NCBI RefSeq assembly: GCF_002954245.1 | Contig: NZ_PPTG01000048.1 | Span: 310,001-374,000, forward strand | Length of the DNA: 64,000 nt | Source: Cryobacterium aureum | Lineage (GTDB): Bacteria; Actinomycetota; Actinomycetes; Actinomycetales; Microbacteriaceae | Reading direction: 5' to 3' | Part shown: one piece after another, positions 30,020 through 39,043 of the stretch | Layout of the letters: every line of letters begins with the position of its first letter | Numbering within the stretch: position 1 is the stretch's first letter | The notes under the pieces: generated by a model | What the model saw: the letters and a program-made list of their open reading frames with translations, nothing else | Database searches by the model: none | Told to the model about the DNA's origin: nothing | Made by a program: the position numbers and the translations under genes

Positions 30020-30921
30020 CGACGCGGCGCCGGTGCGGTTCCTGGCGCGCTGCCGACGGCGATCGGCACGGCCACGGCGTTGCCCCACTCGGTCCAGGAT
30101 CCGTCGTAGTTGCGCACGTTGTCAAAGCCGAGCAAATGGGTCAGCACGAACCAGGTGTGGCTCGAGCGCTCACCGATGCGGCAATAGGCGATCACGTCGT
30201 CGCCGTCGGCCAGGCCGGCTTCGCCCCGGTAGATGGTGTCGAGTTCAGTGCGAGTGCGAAAGGTTGAGTCGGTGTCCGCGGCGCGGGCCCATGGTACCGA
30301 GGCGGCTGAGGGAATGTGGCCGCCACGCAGCGCACCCTCCTCGGGATAAGCGGGCATCGTCGTGCGGGCGCCGCTGTACTCCTCGTCGGAGCGCACGTCG
30401 ATGAGCGGGTGGCCAAAGTGAGCGAGAACATCCGCTTGGAAAGCACGAATCGGGGCGTCATTACGCGCGATGACGGGGTAATCCGTGGGGGTGACGGGGG
30501 AGGCCGTCGTTGTGATCTCGCGGCCCTCGGCAAGCCATTTGGTGCGTCCGCCGTCGAGCAGGCGAACATCGTCGTGGCCGAACAGGGTGAACACCCAGAG
30601 GGCATACGCCGCCCACCAGTTGCTCTTGTCGCCGTAGATGACGACCGTGCTGTCGCGGGCGATGCCCTTGCTGGTCATGAGCGCGGCGAACGCAGCACCC
30701 TCGATGTAGTCGCGGTTGACCTTGTCGTTCAGGTCGGTGTGCCAGTCGATCTTCACCGCGCCAGGGATATGCCCCACTTCGTAGAGCAAAACGTCTTCGT
30801 CGGACTCCACGACGACCAGTCCGGCGTCACTGCCGTGTTCGGCCAGCCATTCGGTCGAAACCAGTTTGGAGGGGTGGGCGTAGTCGGCAAACTTCTCGGT
30901 CGGGTCGAACGGGGCAGACAT
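30016..30921 (-). CDS. sseA: Sulfurtransferase with two rhodanese domains
   Basis: A 301-residue thiosulfate/3-mercaptopyruvate sulfurtransferase. The N-terminal rhodanese domain (about 15-140) is degenerate at the active-site position ([20 protein letters not shown]). The C-terminal domain (about 155-290) is active, with C247 in [25 protein letters not shown] is the loop usual for actinobacterial SseA/CysA-type enzymes. It should transfer sulfur from thiosulfate or mercaptopyruvate to thiol acceptors. It is coupled to the sufE-like gene downstream. It is divergent from zapE with an 83-bp gap. Confidence 0.93.
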   Translation of the reverse strand: MSAPFDPTEKFADYAHPSKLVSTEWLAEHGSDAGLVVVESDEDVLLYEVGHIPGAVKIDWHTDLNDKVNRDYIEGAAFAALMTSKGIARDSTVVIYGDKSNWWAAYALWVFTLFGHDDVRLLDGGRTKWLAEGREITTTASPVTPTDYPVIARNDAPIRAFQADVLAHFGHPLIDVRSDEEYSGARTTMPAYPEEGALRGGHIPSAASVPWARAADTDSTFRTRTELDTIYRGEAGLADGDDVIAYCRIGERSSHTWFVLTHLLGFDNVRNYDGSWTEWGNAVAVPIAVGSAPGTAPAPRR

Positions 30922-31004
30922 AAAACCTCCAGGTGGACCGGGTGCATACGGATTCGGGTTGACCGCGGATTAGGCTTGTCTGGCCCACCACTTAAACTTA
31001 CGCG

Positions 31005-32108
31005 GTGCCGGCATCCAGCGCATTCGCAGCAGCAGATCGAGAACGGGCGTTTTTCATGGCACCAGAGGCCCACCAGAAGGCACACCACACGGTTCCGCAA
31101 CTGGCCGAACGCACTCCCAGCATCACGGGCCGGGAAATTGTGGCCGAACTGGTGCCGCCTGCCCAGTTTGAACACGCCTCGTTCGAGAACTACCGGCCCG
31201 ATCATGATTACCCGTCGCAGGTCGCGGCCGTTGAAAAGCTGCAGGAATTCGTCAACCCCCGGCCGGCTGGGTTCTTCTCGCGCCGCCGCCAGGCCAAGGA
31301 TGATCTGCCCGGCATCTACCTCGACGGCGGGTTCGGCGTCGGCAAGACCCACCTGCTGGCCGCGCTGTGGCATGCGGCGACCGGCCCCAAGTATTTCGGC
31401 ACCTTCATCGAATACACCGCCCTGGTCGGAGCGCTCGGCTACCAGGAGACCATCAAAGAGCTGCGCAGCGCGAAGCTGATCTGCATCGACGAGTTCGAGC
31501 TCGACGATCCGGGCGACACCATGGTGATGACCCGGTTGCTCGGCGAACTCGTTGCCACTGGCACACGCGTCGCCGCCACGTCGAACACCCCACCCAACTC
31601 GCTCGGCGAGGGCCGATTCGCGGCCCAGGACTTTCTGCGCGAGATCTCGGCCATGAGTGCCAACTTCGAGACCCTGCGCATTGACGGCCTCGACTATCGT
31701 CGCCGCAATGTCACCGGTCAGGCAGTGGCGGTGGAGCCCGAGGCACGTGAACACCTGGTCAACACGCTGCTCGGGCGCGGTTCCAAGGTCACCGAAGACG
31801 ACTTCGGATCCCTGATTCGGCACCTCGGCACCGTGCATCCGTCGAAGTACGTCAAGGTCATTCGCGACGTTGAGGTGATCGCCCTGCGCGGCGTTTTTCT
31901 GTTGACCGACCAGTCGGACGCCCTGCGGCTGGTGGCGTTCATCGACCGGGTCTACGACGCTGAAATTCCCATCGTCGCCAGTGGGCGCCCACTCAACGAG
32001 GTATTCGACGACGAGATGATGGCCGGAGGGTACCGCAAGAAATACCAGCGCTCCCAGTCGCGCATGGTCGCCCTCACGACGGGGGAGCTGCCGCCGCACA
32101 CCGACTGA
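31005..32108 (+). CDS. zapE: Cell division protein ZapE (AFG1-like ATPase)
   Basis: A 367-residue AAA-like ATPase. Walker A is GGFGVGKTHLL, Walker B is LICIDEFELDDPGD, and the sensor stretch is VAATSNTPPNSLGEGRFAAQDF. The C terminus contains ALRLVAFIDRVYD and the closing YQRSQSRMVAL. ZapE associates with FtsZ and affects division in proteobacteria; the actinobacterial role is inferred by homology. The start is unsure: GTG at 31005 gives the longest form, ATG at 31056 is alternative, and neither has a clear ribosome binding site. TAAACT near 30993 could be a -10 for a leaderless message. Confidence 0.9.
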   Translation: MPASSAFAAADRERAFFMAPEAHQKAHHTVPQLAERTPSITGREIVAELVPPAQFEHASFENYRPDHDYPSQVAAVEKLQEFVNPRPAGFFSRRRQAKDDLPGIYLDGGFGVGKTHLLAALWHAATGPKYFGTFIEYTALVGALGYQETIKELRSAKLICIDEFELDDPGDTMVMTRLLGELVATGTRVAATSNTPPNSLGEGRFAAQDFLREISAMSANFETLRIDGLDYRRRNVTGQAVAVEPEAREHLVNTLLGRGSKVTEDDFGSLIRHLGTVHPSKYVKVIRDVEVIALRGVFLLTDQSDALRLVAFIDRVYDAEIPIVASGRPLNEVFDDEMMAGGYRKKYQRSQSRMVALTTGELPPHTD

Positions 32109-32143
32109 CCACGAAATCTGGCGTTAACAATTCGTCAAGGCTC

Positions 32144-32159
32144 GTAACCGGCACGAAAC
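32144..32159 (+). promoter_or_regulatory. GlnR-like box upstream of amt
   Basis: GTAAC-CGGCAC-GAAAC fits the actinobacterial GlnR half-site pattern GTnAC-n6-GAAAC exactly. After six more bases (ACGTCG) a weaker GAAGG, then TTTGTT and GTAAC, extend it to a second, imperfect site. Ammonium transporter genes are core GlnR targets in Streptomyces and mycobacteria, so nitrogen control of this gene is likely. The regulator is not in the window. Confidence 0.65.
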
Positions 32160-32186
32160 ACGTCGGAAGGTTTGTTGTAACAGTCA

Positions 32187-32213
32187 CCTCAGATACTTGA
32201 CTCGTATCCGAGG
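32187..32213. promoter_or_regulatory. Inverted repeat in the amt leader
   Basis: CCTC-A-GATAC and GTATC-C-GAGG are separated by TTGACTC. The arms pair at nine of ten positions. It lies between the GlnR-like box and the amt start, 53 bp before the ATG, and could be a second operator or an RNA hairpin. Confidence 0.45.
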
Positions 32214-32265
32214 TGGCTCGCCTCGCGCTACGCCCTGCACATTTGAGACGCGTGAGGACAATTCT

Positions 32266-33489
32266 ATGGAAACCGGAAGCATTGCATGGGGGCTGACCGC
32301 CACCGCACTCGTGTTGTTCATGACACCAGGCGTCGCCTTCTTCTATGGCGGACTGGTCAAGGCCAAAAGCGTCATCAGCATGATGATGATGAGCTTTGGT
32401 GCACTGGGCCTCATCAGCGTCCTCTGGATTCTGTACGGCTACAACATGAGCGTGGCCGGCAGCGTGACTGCGTTCTCCGGAAATCCGTTCTCTGACTTCG
32501 GTCTGGGCGCAATGGCAATGGGGGAGACCGGCAGCACCGATCTTCTCGGCGCAACCTACGGCGCTACCTTTGCCATCATCACCGTCGCCCTCATCAGCGG
32601 CGCCGTTGCAGATAGGGCTAAGTTCGGCTCGTGGATGATCTTCGCGGGCATCTGGGCAACCCTCGTCTACTTCCCTGTTGCGGCCTGGGTCTGGGGCGGT
32701 GGCTGGATCATGAACCTCGGCGAAACGCTGGGCCTCCCGGGTGTCATCGACTACGCCGGAGGCACAGCGGTGCACATCAACGCTGGCGCCGCAGCCCTGG
32801 CCCTGGCCCTGGTGCTCGGCAAGCGCGTCGGCTTCCAGAAGGGCATCACCAAGCCGCACAATGTGCCGCTCGTGCTCATCGGTGCTTCAATTCTCTGGTT
32901 CGGCTGGTTCGGCTTCAATGCCGGGGCCGAATGGCTGAACGGCCTCGCCAATGTCGGCATCATCGTCGTCAACACCCTCGGTGCCACGGCAGCGGCCATC
33001 CTCGGCTGGATGCTGGTCGAGAAGTTCAAGGACGGCAAGGCCACCTCGGTCGGCGCCGCATCCGGCGCGGTCGCCGGCCTCGTTGCCATCACGCCGGCCT
33101 GCGCCAACCTCGAGCCCGGCTGGGCGCTGTTGCTCGGTGCCGTTGCCGGCGCCGTCTGTGCCCTCGCCGTTGAGCTCAAGTTCAAGCTCGGCTTCGACGA
33201 CTCGCTTGACGTCGTCGGAATCCACCTCGTCGGTGGCGTCATCGGAACCCTGTACCTAGGCTTCTTCGCCATCGGCACCGGCCTCTTCACCGGAGGCGGA
33301 GACCTCGGCCAGCTCACCGTCCAGGCCATCGCGGCCTTCTCCGTTTTCGTCTATTCGTTCGTCGTGGCCTACCTCCTCGGATTCGCCATCGAGAAGACCA
33401 TCGGCTTCCGCATCAAGAACGAAGACGAACTGGCCGGAATCGACACCAGCGTGCACGGCGAAGAGGGCTACGCCCTCGAGCGTGTCTAG
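32266..33489 (+). CDS. amt: Ammonium transporter
   Basis: A 407-residue Amt/Rh-family channel with eleven expected membrane helices. Key parts are FFYGGLVKAKSVISMMMMSF (second helix), the selectivity region with WVWGGGWIMNLG, DYAGGTAVHINAGAAALALA with the first channel histidine, and DVVGIHLVGGVIGTLYLG with the second. The C-terminal tail (IEKTIGFRIKNEDELAGIDT) is the cytosolic regulatory tail that contacts PII proteins. No glnK or glnD follows, unlike many actinobacteria where amt-glnK-glnD form one operon. The start ATG at 32266 follows GAGGA. A GlnR-like box lies 107 bp upstream and a strong terminator downstream. Confidence 0.97.
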   Translation: METGSIAWGLTATALVLFMTPGVAFFYGGLVKAKSVISMMMMSFGALGLISVLWILYGYNMSVAGSVTAFSGNPFSDFGLGAMAMGETGSTDLLGATYGATFAIITVALISGAVADRAKFGSWMIFAGIWATLVYFPVAAWVWGGGWIMNLGETLGLPGVIDYAGGTAVHINAGAAALALALVLGKRVGFQKGITKPHNVPLVLIGASILWFGWFGFNAGAEWLNGLANVGIIVVNTLGATAAAILGWMLVEKFKDGKATSVGAASGAVAGLVAITPACANLEPGWALLLGAVAGAVCALAVELKFKLGFDDSLDVVGIHLVGGVIGTLYLGFFAIGTGLFTGGGDLGQLTVQAIAAFSVFVYSFVVAYLLGFAIEKTIGFRIKNEDELAGIDTSVHGEEGYALERV

Positions 33490-33517
33490 CGTCTGACTTC
33501 CCCGACTCTCGGGCACC

Positions 33518-33565
33518 GGGGCGGTACAGAGTACGGGTGAAATCCCGCTCTGTACCGCCCCTTTT
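33518..33565 (+). terminator. Rho-independent terminator after amt
   Basis: A perfect 14-bp stem GGGGCGGTACAGAG / CTCTGTACCGCCCC, with a loop that itself can pair (CGGG/CCCG), then TTTTCTG. It lies 28 bp past the amt stop and isolates amt from whatever lies downstream, explaining the absence of a glnK gene in the same transcript. Confidence 0.9.
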
Positions 33566-33612
33566 CTGTGCAGGCTGCTGCTGCCGCTCTGCCGGTGAGC
33601 GGATGTCGCGGC

Positions 33613-34794
33613 TCAGCCGCGAACGCAGGTTCCGGAGGACACCGGGGCGCTCAGGCTGGGCGCCTGGCTAATGACCGGCTGAACCTCTTCGAGCGCGAGG
33701 GCATAGCCGACATTCTCGGTGTTGGATGCCTTGGCAAAAATAGCGCCAACGACCTGACCGGATTCGCTGAGCAGCGGTCCGCCCGATTCACCCTGCTGCA
33801 CGTCTGAGGCCACGGTGTACACCTGGCGGGGCGTCGGATCCTGGCCATAAATGTCAGCGACACTGATGGTGCCGATCGAGATGACCTGCGCCGGGTCGGA
33901 GACATACGGTCCGCCGAAGGGATACCCGTCGGCGACGGCGCCGTTGCCGGCAGCGAGATTGGTGCCGACGGTGAGCGGTGCAGCGCCGAGCCCAGGCACC
34001 GAAATCACGGCGAGGTCGTCGACCGGGTCGAAATAGACGATCTCCCCGGCCATCGATTCGCCCGCTGGGGTTTCCACGACGGGCTGGCCCACTCCGGCGA
34101 CCACGTGCGCGTTGGTGATGACGCGGCCATCAGCGACCACGAAGCCGCTGCCGGACTGGCTTTGCCCGCAGGCATAGGCCGTTCCGGTGATGCGCACGAC
34201 CGACTGCGCGGCCACGGCCAGCGCCGGGCTGCTGGTATCGGCCTCGGCGGCATCCGGTGTCGGGCCGGTGAACGCGTCGACGATGCGCGGCAGCCCCTGC
34301 TGCACGGCTACCGAGCGCAGCTCGGCCATGAGTGCCTTGACTGGGTCGGGGGTGAGCGAGTCAATCCCGGAGACGACCGTTGAAGAGGAGATGGCGGGGG
34401 AGAGGAAGGGAATGCCGAGGGCGCCGATGCTGAACGCCACCATCGACGCGACCAGGGCTGAGGCGACGGCAGCGAAGGCAGCACCCAGCACCCGATTGAT
34501 CGTGCCGAGGGGCGAACGCTTTTTTCGGCGTCCGACCATGCCTCCGGCCGACGCGCCGAGAGAGTGGCCGATGAGCACGAGCAGAACGGCCACCGCTATG
34601 GTGCCAGGGGTTCGCCATTCCGGGGCGGGAATCCAACCGCCGACGAGCGGAACCACGAAGAAAGCGGCAATCCCACCGAGCACCGCTCCGACGATTCCGG
34701 TGAGGCTCTGCAGCAGTCCGCTCCGGTAGCCGTTAACGAGGGCAACAAACAAGACCAGAATCAGAAAGAGGTCGAGAACCGTCGAGCCCGGCAT
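33613..34794 (-). CDS. MarP-type membrane serine protease
   Basis: A 393-residue protein. The first 140 residues are a four-helix CvpA-like membrane domain (DLFLILVLFVALVNGYRSGL through SALVASMVAFSIGALG). The outer domain is a trypsin-like protease with H230 (TNAHVVAG), D259 (DPVDDLAVI) and S337 (QQGESGGPL). Two cysteines, C209 and C390, lie where the M. tuberculosis acid-resistance protease MarP (Rv3671c) has its regulatory disulfide. In that organism it is activated by oxidation and protects against acid and oxidative stress; the same role here is inferred. It stands alone, convergent with amt and divergent from the DUF2071 gene. Confidence 0.92.
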   Translation of the reverse strand: MPGSTVLDLFLILVLFVALVNGYRSGLLQSLTGIVGAVLGGIAAFFVVPLVGGWIPAPEWRTPGTIAVAVLLVLIGHSLGASAGGMVGRRKKRSPLGTINRVLGAAFAAVASALVASMVAFSIGALGIPFLSPAISSSTVVSGIDSLTPDPVKALMAELRSVAVQQGLPRIVDAFTGPTPDAAEADTSSPALAVAAQSVVRITGTAYACGQSQSGSGFVVADGRVITNAHVVAGVGQPVVETPAGESMAGEIVYFDPVDDLAVISVPGLGAAPLTVGTNLAAGNGAVADGYPFGGPYVSDPAQVISIGTISVADIYGQDPTPRQVYTVASDVQQGESGGPLLSESGQVVGAIFAKASNTENVGYALALEEVQPVISQAPSLSAPVSSGTCVRG

Positions 34795-34985
34795 CCGTCT
34801 CCCTTGATTGTGTGATTCACGTGTTTGGCGACGATTGCGTCTGTTTCATGCTTACACAGGCCGCCTCCGCGATTGCTGAGCGCAGGCCCCAACCCGCCTG
34901 CACTCCCGGCCGATTTTCAGGCGCGCACCGACGCAGAACTGACGTATCGTGAAGCGATGATCCTCGCCGCGTCGAAAGGAGAGCG

Positions 34986-35717
34986 ATGACTCAGCCAGAG
35001 TCCTTTCCCATCTCAGCGATCGCGCCGCCCCTGGCCGGTCGGGCCGTGGCGAGCCAACGCTGGTCGCACCTGGTCTTCCTGCATTGGCGAGTGGATGCAG
35101 CGCTGGTCGCGCCGTTCCTGCCGAGCGGTCTGGTTCCCGACGAGCATGACGGATCGAGCTGGGTGGGCCTGATCCCGTTCGTGCTCGATCGCGCGACGAT
35201 TCTCGGAAGCCCGCCGATCCCGTACTTCGGCACCTTCGTCGAGGTGAACGTGCGCCTCTATGCCATTGATGCCCGTGGGCGTCGCGGTGTGGTGTTCGTG
35301 TCACTGGAGGCCAGTCGTCTGGCGGCCGTGCTCGCCGCCCGCGCGCTGTTCTCGCTGCCCTACATCTGGTCGCGCACGCACCTCTCGGTCGCTTCCGGCG
35401 AATATCGGTACACCTCGACGCGCCACGGTGACTGCAGCGCGCACACCGAGGTCGTGGCCAGGCCGGATTCGGTCGCGGTAGTGGATGATTCGCTGGCAGA
35501 CTTTCTGACCGCGCGCTGGGCGTTGTTCACGAGCATCCGTGGTCGCACCGTGCACCTGCGCAACCATCATGAGCCGTGGCCGTTATACCCTGCAGCACTG
35601 GTGAGCATCGACGACACCCTGCTGGCCGCCGCCGGTTTCGTCGGTCTGGCCGATCGATCTCCCGACTCCGTGCTGTACTCGCCGGGCGTGACGACGTGGT
35701 TCGGCCGGGGCAACTGA
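34986..35717 (+). CDS. YqjF family protein (DUF2071)
   Basis: A 243-residue soluble protein. It begins with a tryptophan-containing region (SQRWSHLVFLHWRVDAALVA), then PFLPSGLVPDE and WVGLIPFVLD. YFGTFVEVNVRLYAIDARGR and RTHLSVASGEYRYTS are the other marks of the YqjF/DUF2071 family, a lipocalin-like fold with no proven activity. The end RSPDSVLYSPGVTTWFGR is also conserved. It has a strong ribosome binding site (AAAGGAGA) before the ATG at 34986. It sits alone between the divergent protease and a small unknown gene. Confidence 0.88.
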   Translation: MTQPESFPISAIAPPLAGRAVASQRWSHLVFLHWRVDAALVAPFLPSGLVPDEHDGSSWVGLIPFVLDRATILGSPPIPYFGTFVEVNVRLYAIDARGRRGVVFVSLEASRLAAVLAARALFSLPYIWSRTHLSVASGEYRYTSTRHGDCSAHTEVVARPDSVAVVDDSLADFLTARWALFTSIRGRTVHLRNHHEPWPLYPAALVSIDDTLLAAAGFVGLADRSPDSVLYSPGVTTWFGRGN

Positions 35718-35805
35718 CTCGGCGCGCGGCACTCAGAAAGTTCTGAAAAAATACGGTCAACGATCAGATGACAGCAACATCCAGATGACAGAGGGAGTAA
35801 GCAGC

Positions 35806-36378
35806 ATGGGATTTCTTGACTTTCTGCTCGGCCGCAAGGAGCAGTCACCGACCGGCGACCGGTCGAACCAGCCAAACAACGTTCCGGCGCGCAGCGACGA
35901 CGAGATCGCCGTTGAGCGCTACCAATACTTGTTGCGCACCGCACCGCCGGAGACGATCGAGAAGGTGCACGCTGAGGCGTTCGCCAAGCTCACCGAGGAG
36001 CAGCGCGATATTCTCTTTCGCCAGCTCACCGAAAATCTCGAACCGAGTGAGCGTCCAGCGGATGCCGCACCGGCCAACCTGGCCCAGGCCGCGACGAGGG
36101 CCGAGCTCGGAGAGCCAGGCACGCTCACCCGATCGTTCGGCAACCAGAACGGCACGGGCTTCGGCAGCATGGTCGGTGGTTCGCTCCTGGGCACGGTGGC
36201 CGGTTTCGTTATCGGCTCAGCGCTGGTGAGCGCCTTCATGCCGATGGACGGCGGCGGTACAGACGCCGGTGCCAACACCGAAACCAACGCCGACTCGGCG
36301 AGCGATCCGAACGCGGATGCCGGCGGCGATTCCGGTGGCGACTTCGGAGGTGATTTCGGCGGAGACTTCGGGTTCTGA
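35806..36378 (+). CDS. Hypothetical protein with Gly-rich repeat tail
   Basis: A 190-residue protein I do not recognise. It starts MGFLDFLLGRKEQ. A helical segment of about 45-100 (EIAVERYQYLLRTAPPETIE, then EAFAKLTEEQRDILFRQL) follows. One likely membrane helix is near 125-150 ([20 protein letters not shown]). The tail is Asp/Gly-rich and ends in repeats GGDFGGDFGGDFGF. A glycine/aspartate tail after one membrane helix occurs in several small actinobacterial proteins, but I know no function. The start ATG at 35806 follows GAGGGAG. The upstream gap contains no clear operator. The SDR-like gene is convergent 28 bp away. Confidence 0.75.
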   Translation: MGFLDFLLGRKEQSPTGDRSNQPNNVPARSDDEIAVERYQYLLRTAPPETIEKVHAEAFAKLTEEQRDILFRQLTENLEPSERPADAAPANLAQAATRAELGEPGTLTRSFGNQNGTGFGSMVGGSLLGTVAGFVIGSALVSAFMPMDGGGTDAGANTETNADSASDPNADAGGDSGGDFGGDFGGDFGF

Positions 36379-36406
36379 TCTCGCAGACCCGATTCCCCGA
36401 AAGCGG

Positions 36407-37060
36407 TTAGCGGATGGCGGCGATGGCCTCGCCGATGGAAACGTCGCCGTCCGTGAACTCGATGAACTTGCCAATGGTGTTGTCGCTTGCCAGCACGGCG
36501 GCGGCGACGAGCGCCACATTTTCGCGTGAGGTGTTTCCGCCCGCTGAGTCGGAACCCACGTTGATGGAGCCGCTGGCGGAGTCGAGGGTCAGCGCACTCG
36601 GTCCGAGGATGGTCCAGTTCAGCGAGGTTGCCCGCAGGTAGTCGTCGGCGGCTGCCTTGGCCTCGTAGTAGGCGAACATGCCGTCGTCTGGTGAGGCTCC
36701 GTGATCGGCGCGCGATCCCTTGTAGGACACCATCACGTAGCGGTAGATGCCAGCCTCAGCTGCGGCGTAGATCGAGCGGATGGCTGCATCCCGGTCGACC
36801 GCGTAGGTGCGCTCCGCGCTTCCCCCGCCAGCTCCCGCGGACCAGATGATGGCGTCGTGGCCGGCCAGTACGGTCGTGAGCTGGTCGGTGGACAGGTTCT
36901 CAACATCCGCTACTAACGGTGTGGCGCCGGTCGCCGAGACGTCGGCGGCCTGGTCGGGGTTGCGGATGAGGGAGCTGACCTCATCGCCGGCAGCCGTGAG
37001 CAGGCGGGCCAGGTGGAGAGCAACTTTTCCGTGCCCTCCGATGATCGCAATTTTTGTCAT
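36407..37060 (-). CDS. NAD(P)-binding atypical SDR-type protein
   Basis: A 217-residue Rossmann-fold protein of the NmrA/atypical SDR group. The dinucleotide site is IIGGHGKVALHLARLL at the N terminus. DAIIWSAGAGGG follows, and the active-site-like region YRYVMVSYKGS is on the fifth strand. The C-terminal part ends with FIEFTDGDVSIGEAIAAIR. Such proteins can act as redox sensors or reductases; there is no full YxxxK catalytic pair at the expected place (AYYEAKAAAD is nearest), so activity is uncertain. It lies 36 bp past the M50 peptidase stop on the same strand and may be co-transcribed with it. Confidence 0.85.
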   Translation of the reverse strand: MTKIAIIGGHGKVALHLARLLTAAGDEVSSLIRNPDQAADVSATGATPLVADVENLSTDQLTTVLAGHDAIIWSAGAGGGSAERTYAVDRDAAIRSIYAAAEAGIYRYVMVSYKGSRADHGASPDDGMFAYYEAKAAADDYLRATSLNWTILGPSALTLDSASGSINVGSDSAGGNTSRENVALVAAAVLASDNTIGKFIEFTDGDVSIGEAIAAIR

Positions 37061-37096
37061 GTGTTCAACACTGCCACGATTGTCGTCGTGTGGTAC

Positions 37097-37810
37097 TCAG
37101 ATTTGGACGAAGCCGAGCAGCCGAGCGCTCAGTGCAACACAGATCACTTGCACAGCGAGAAAGACTCCGACCCAGAAAATGCCGGGAATGTGCGTCAGCC
37201 GGGCCAATTGGTCGGCGTCCGACGAGGAGCCCGCCCGCCGCGAGCGAGATTGCTGCAGCTCGAGGGACGTACGCAGCGCACCGAACAGCAGAAACGCTGT
37301 GACCAGGAGGGCGAACACACCCTGCACCTCTGGAGAGCCAAACCACGACACGAGAAAGACGATCGCGCCGGTGACGGCGACCGACCACAGACCGAACCAG
37401 TTGCGAATCTGCACGAGCAGCAGGGCCAGCGCGGCCAGCAACGCCCAGAGCAGTCCCACGTCGTACCCTTGGCTGAGCAGCCAGGCGGCGCCGAGGCCGA
37501 GCAGCGCGGCGGCCGGGTAGCCGGCCAGCAGTGTGAAGATCATGCCCGGGCCACTGGGACGCCCGCGGCTCACGGTGAGGCCTGAGGTGTCCGAATGTAA
37601 GCGGATGCCGCCCAGTCGCCGCCCGCAGAGCACGGCGACGACCCCGTGCCCGCCTTCGTGCACAATCGTGATGGCGTGTCGGGCCAGGCGCCAGACCGGC
37701 GGAAACAGAACGATCACGGTGGCCGCTGCCAGGGTCAGCCACGCCGTGAGGGGCTCCAGCGCGGCATGCGGTGTCGTCATGCGGAGCCAGATATCGAGAA
37801 GCACGTCCAT
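37097..37810 (-). CDS. M50-family metallopeptidase, membrane bound
   Basis: A 237-residue multipass membrane protein. HEGGH at residues 51-55 is an HExxH zinc motif in the first third (RHAITIVHEGGHGVVAVLCG). After it LLAGYPAAALLGLGAAWLL and several further helices follow. This resembles the M50B-like group found in actinobacteria rather than classical site-2 proteases with PDZ domains, and no PDZ is present. The LDG-type second zinc motif is not obvious. The substrate is unknown. It precedes the SDR-like gene, and the island boundary lies about 315 bp upstream of its start. Confidence 0.85.
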   Translation of the reverse strand: MDVLLDIWLRMTTPHAALEPLTAWLTLAAATVIVLFPPVWRLARHAITIVHEGGHGVVAVLCGRRLGGIRLHSDTSGLTVSRGRPSGPGMIFTLLAGYPAAALLGLGAAWLLSQGYDVGLLWALLAALALLLVQIRNWFGLWSVAVTGAIVFLVSWFGSPEVQGVFALLVTAFLLFGALRTSLELQQSRSRRAGSSSDADQLARLTHIPGIFWVGVFLAVQVICVALSARLLGFVQI

Positions 37811-38093
37811 GCGTCCCAGAGTAGGTGCCCCGACCGCGAGAGGCGATCAGCATCAATGTTACCGAGCGGGGGCCACGGATGGTCTGGGCGCACGTATGAA
37901 GTGGTGCTTGCACCGACCACCGATGCCGGCACAGCCCTCAGCCGGAAATAGTCACGTCCAACGTCATCTCTGAGGGCAGCGCGACGAAAGCGAACCAGGA
38001 ACCCGGTGCTGCCAACGACTCGGGACGTGAACCCTGGAGCTGAGGGCCGACGATCATTCGGGCTCAGATGCTGACGCCAAATAAAGTTCCGCT
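37811..38093. other. Intergenic region, no gene seen
   Basis: Chromosomal DNA between the M50 gene start and the tRNA fragment. No reading frame has family motifs or a convincing ribosome binding site. It should contain the M50 promoter on the minus strand. Confidence 0.6.
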
Positions 38094-38115
38094 AAAAAAA
38101 ACCCCGGTGGCCGGG
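38094..38115 (-). terminator. Terminator belonging to the displaced tRNA-Val 3' end
   Basis: On the minus strand, CCCGG-CCA-CCGGG is followed by a run of seven or more T. It directly follows the tRNA 3' fragment at 38126-38184, so it is probably the original terminator of the tRNA-Val(CAC) gene, separated from it by the island. Confidence 0.7.
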
Positions 38116-38125
38116 AGTTTTACCT

Positions 38126-38184
38126 GTGGGCGATGCGGGACTTGAACCCACGACCTCTTCCGTGTGAAGGAAGCGCGCTACCAG
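38126..38184 (-). repeat. Left attachment repeat: displaced tRNA-Val 3' fragment
   Basis: A 59-bp exact copy of 49518-49576. It includes the T-arm, variable loop, anticodon arm with CAC anticodon and part of the D-arm of tRNA-Val(CAC), but the 5' portion (acceptor strand and first part of the D-arm) is missing; the sequence diverges after GCTACCAG. It cannot encode a functional tRNA. It is the chromosomal remnant left when an element integrated at the tRNA 3' end. Confidence 0.95.
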
Positions 38185-38650
38185 AAATGACCCCCGTAAG
38201 TGTGAGCACTTCCGCATGATTCCGCGGTTTTAGATCAGCCTAAGTCAGTGCTCTTCAGTGGGGTTCACAAAATACTGCGCTTTTTGTGCGCTTTTTCTTT
38301 CGCAGCAGCCCGGCTTGCGGCGATGTAGCCGTATGCCCGACCAAGCGGAATGCTGTCGACTTGATTGGTCGTGTGGTCGGACGACGTGGGCCGGGTGCGA
38401 AAACATTTGGGCATATCTCGGTCCGCCACATACTCAGAGATCGCTTAAGCACAGCCGCGGCGCCCACCTATCGCTCAGCCCATCATTCGGCTCGTCGTGT
38501 CGAAGAGTTCAAGTTCGACGGGTTGTAGCTGGTGCTGGCAAACGAAAGTGCGATCCTTGATGCGTCAGAGCCCTTGGCCCACGCTGAGACCCTACAGCGA
38601 CTTCTCCTCATAGATTGGTCGACGCGCGTAATGCTCAGTACGATCTGTAC
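38185..38650. other. Island left end, no convincing gene
   Basis: Mixed-composition DNA next to the attachment repeat. Two short open frames (38258-38560 and 38286-38528, plus strand) overlap each other. Neither has motifs, a family match or a good ribosome binding site. If an integrase gene once lay here, nothing recognisable remains. Confidence 0.55.

Positions 38651-39026
<376 letters not shown>

Positions 39027-39043
<17 letters not shown>

Noticed and set aside
38258..38560. Short frames at the island left end considered as an integrase remnant
   Set aside because: No tyrosine recombinase residues (R..HxxR..Y) or serine recombinase motif could be found in any frame.
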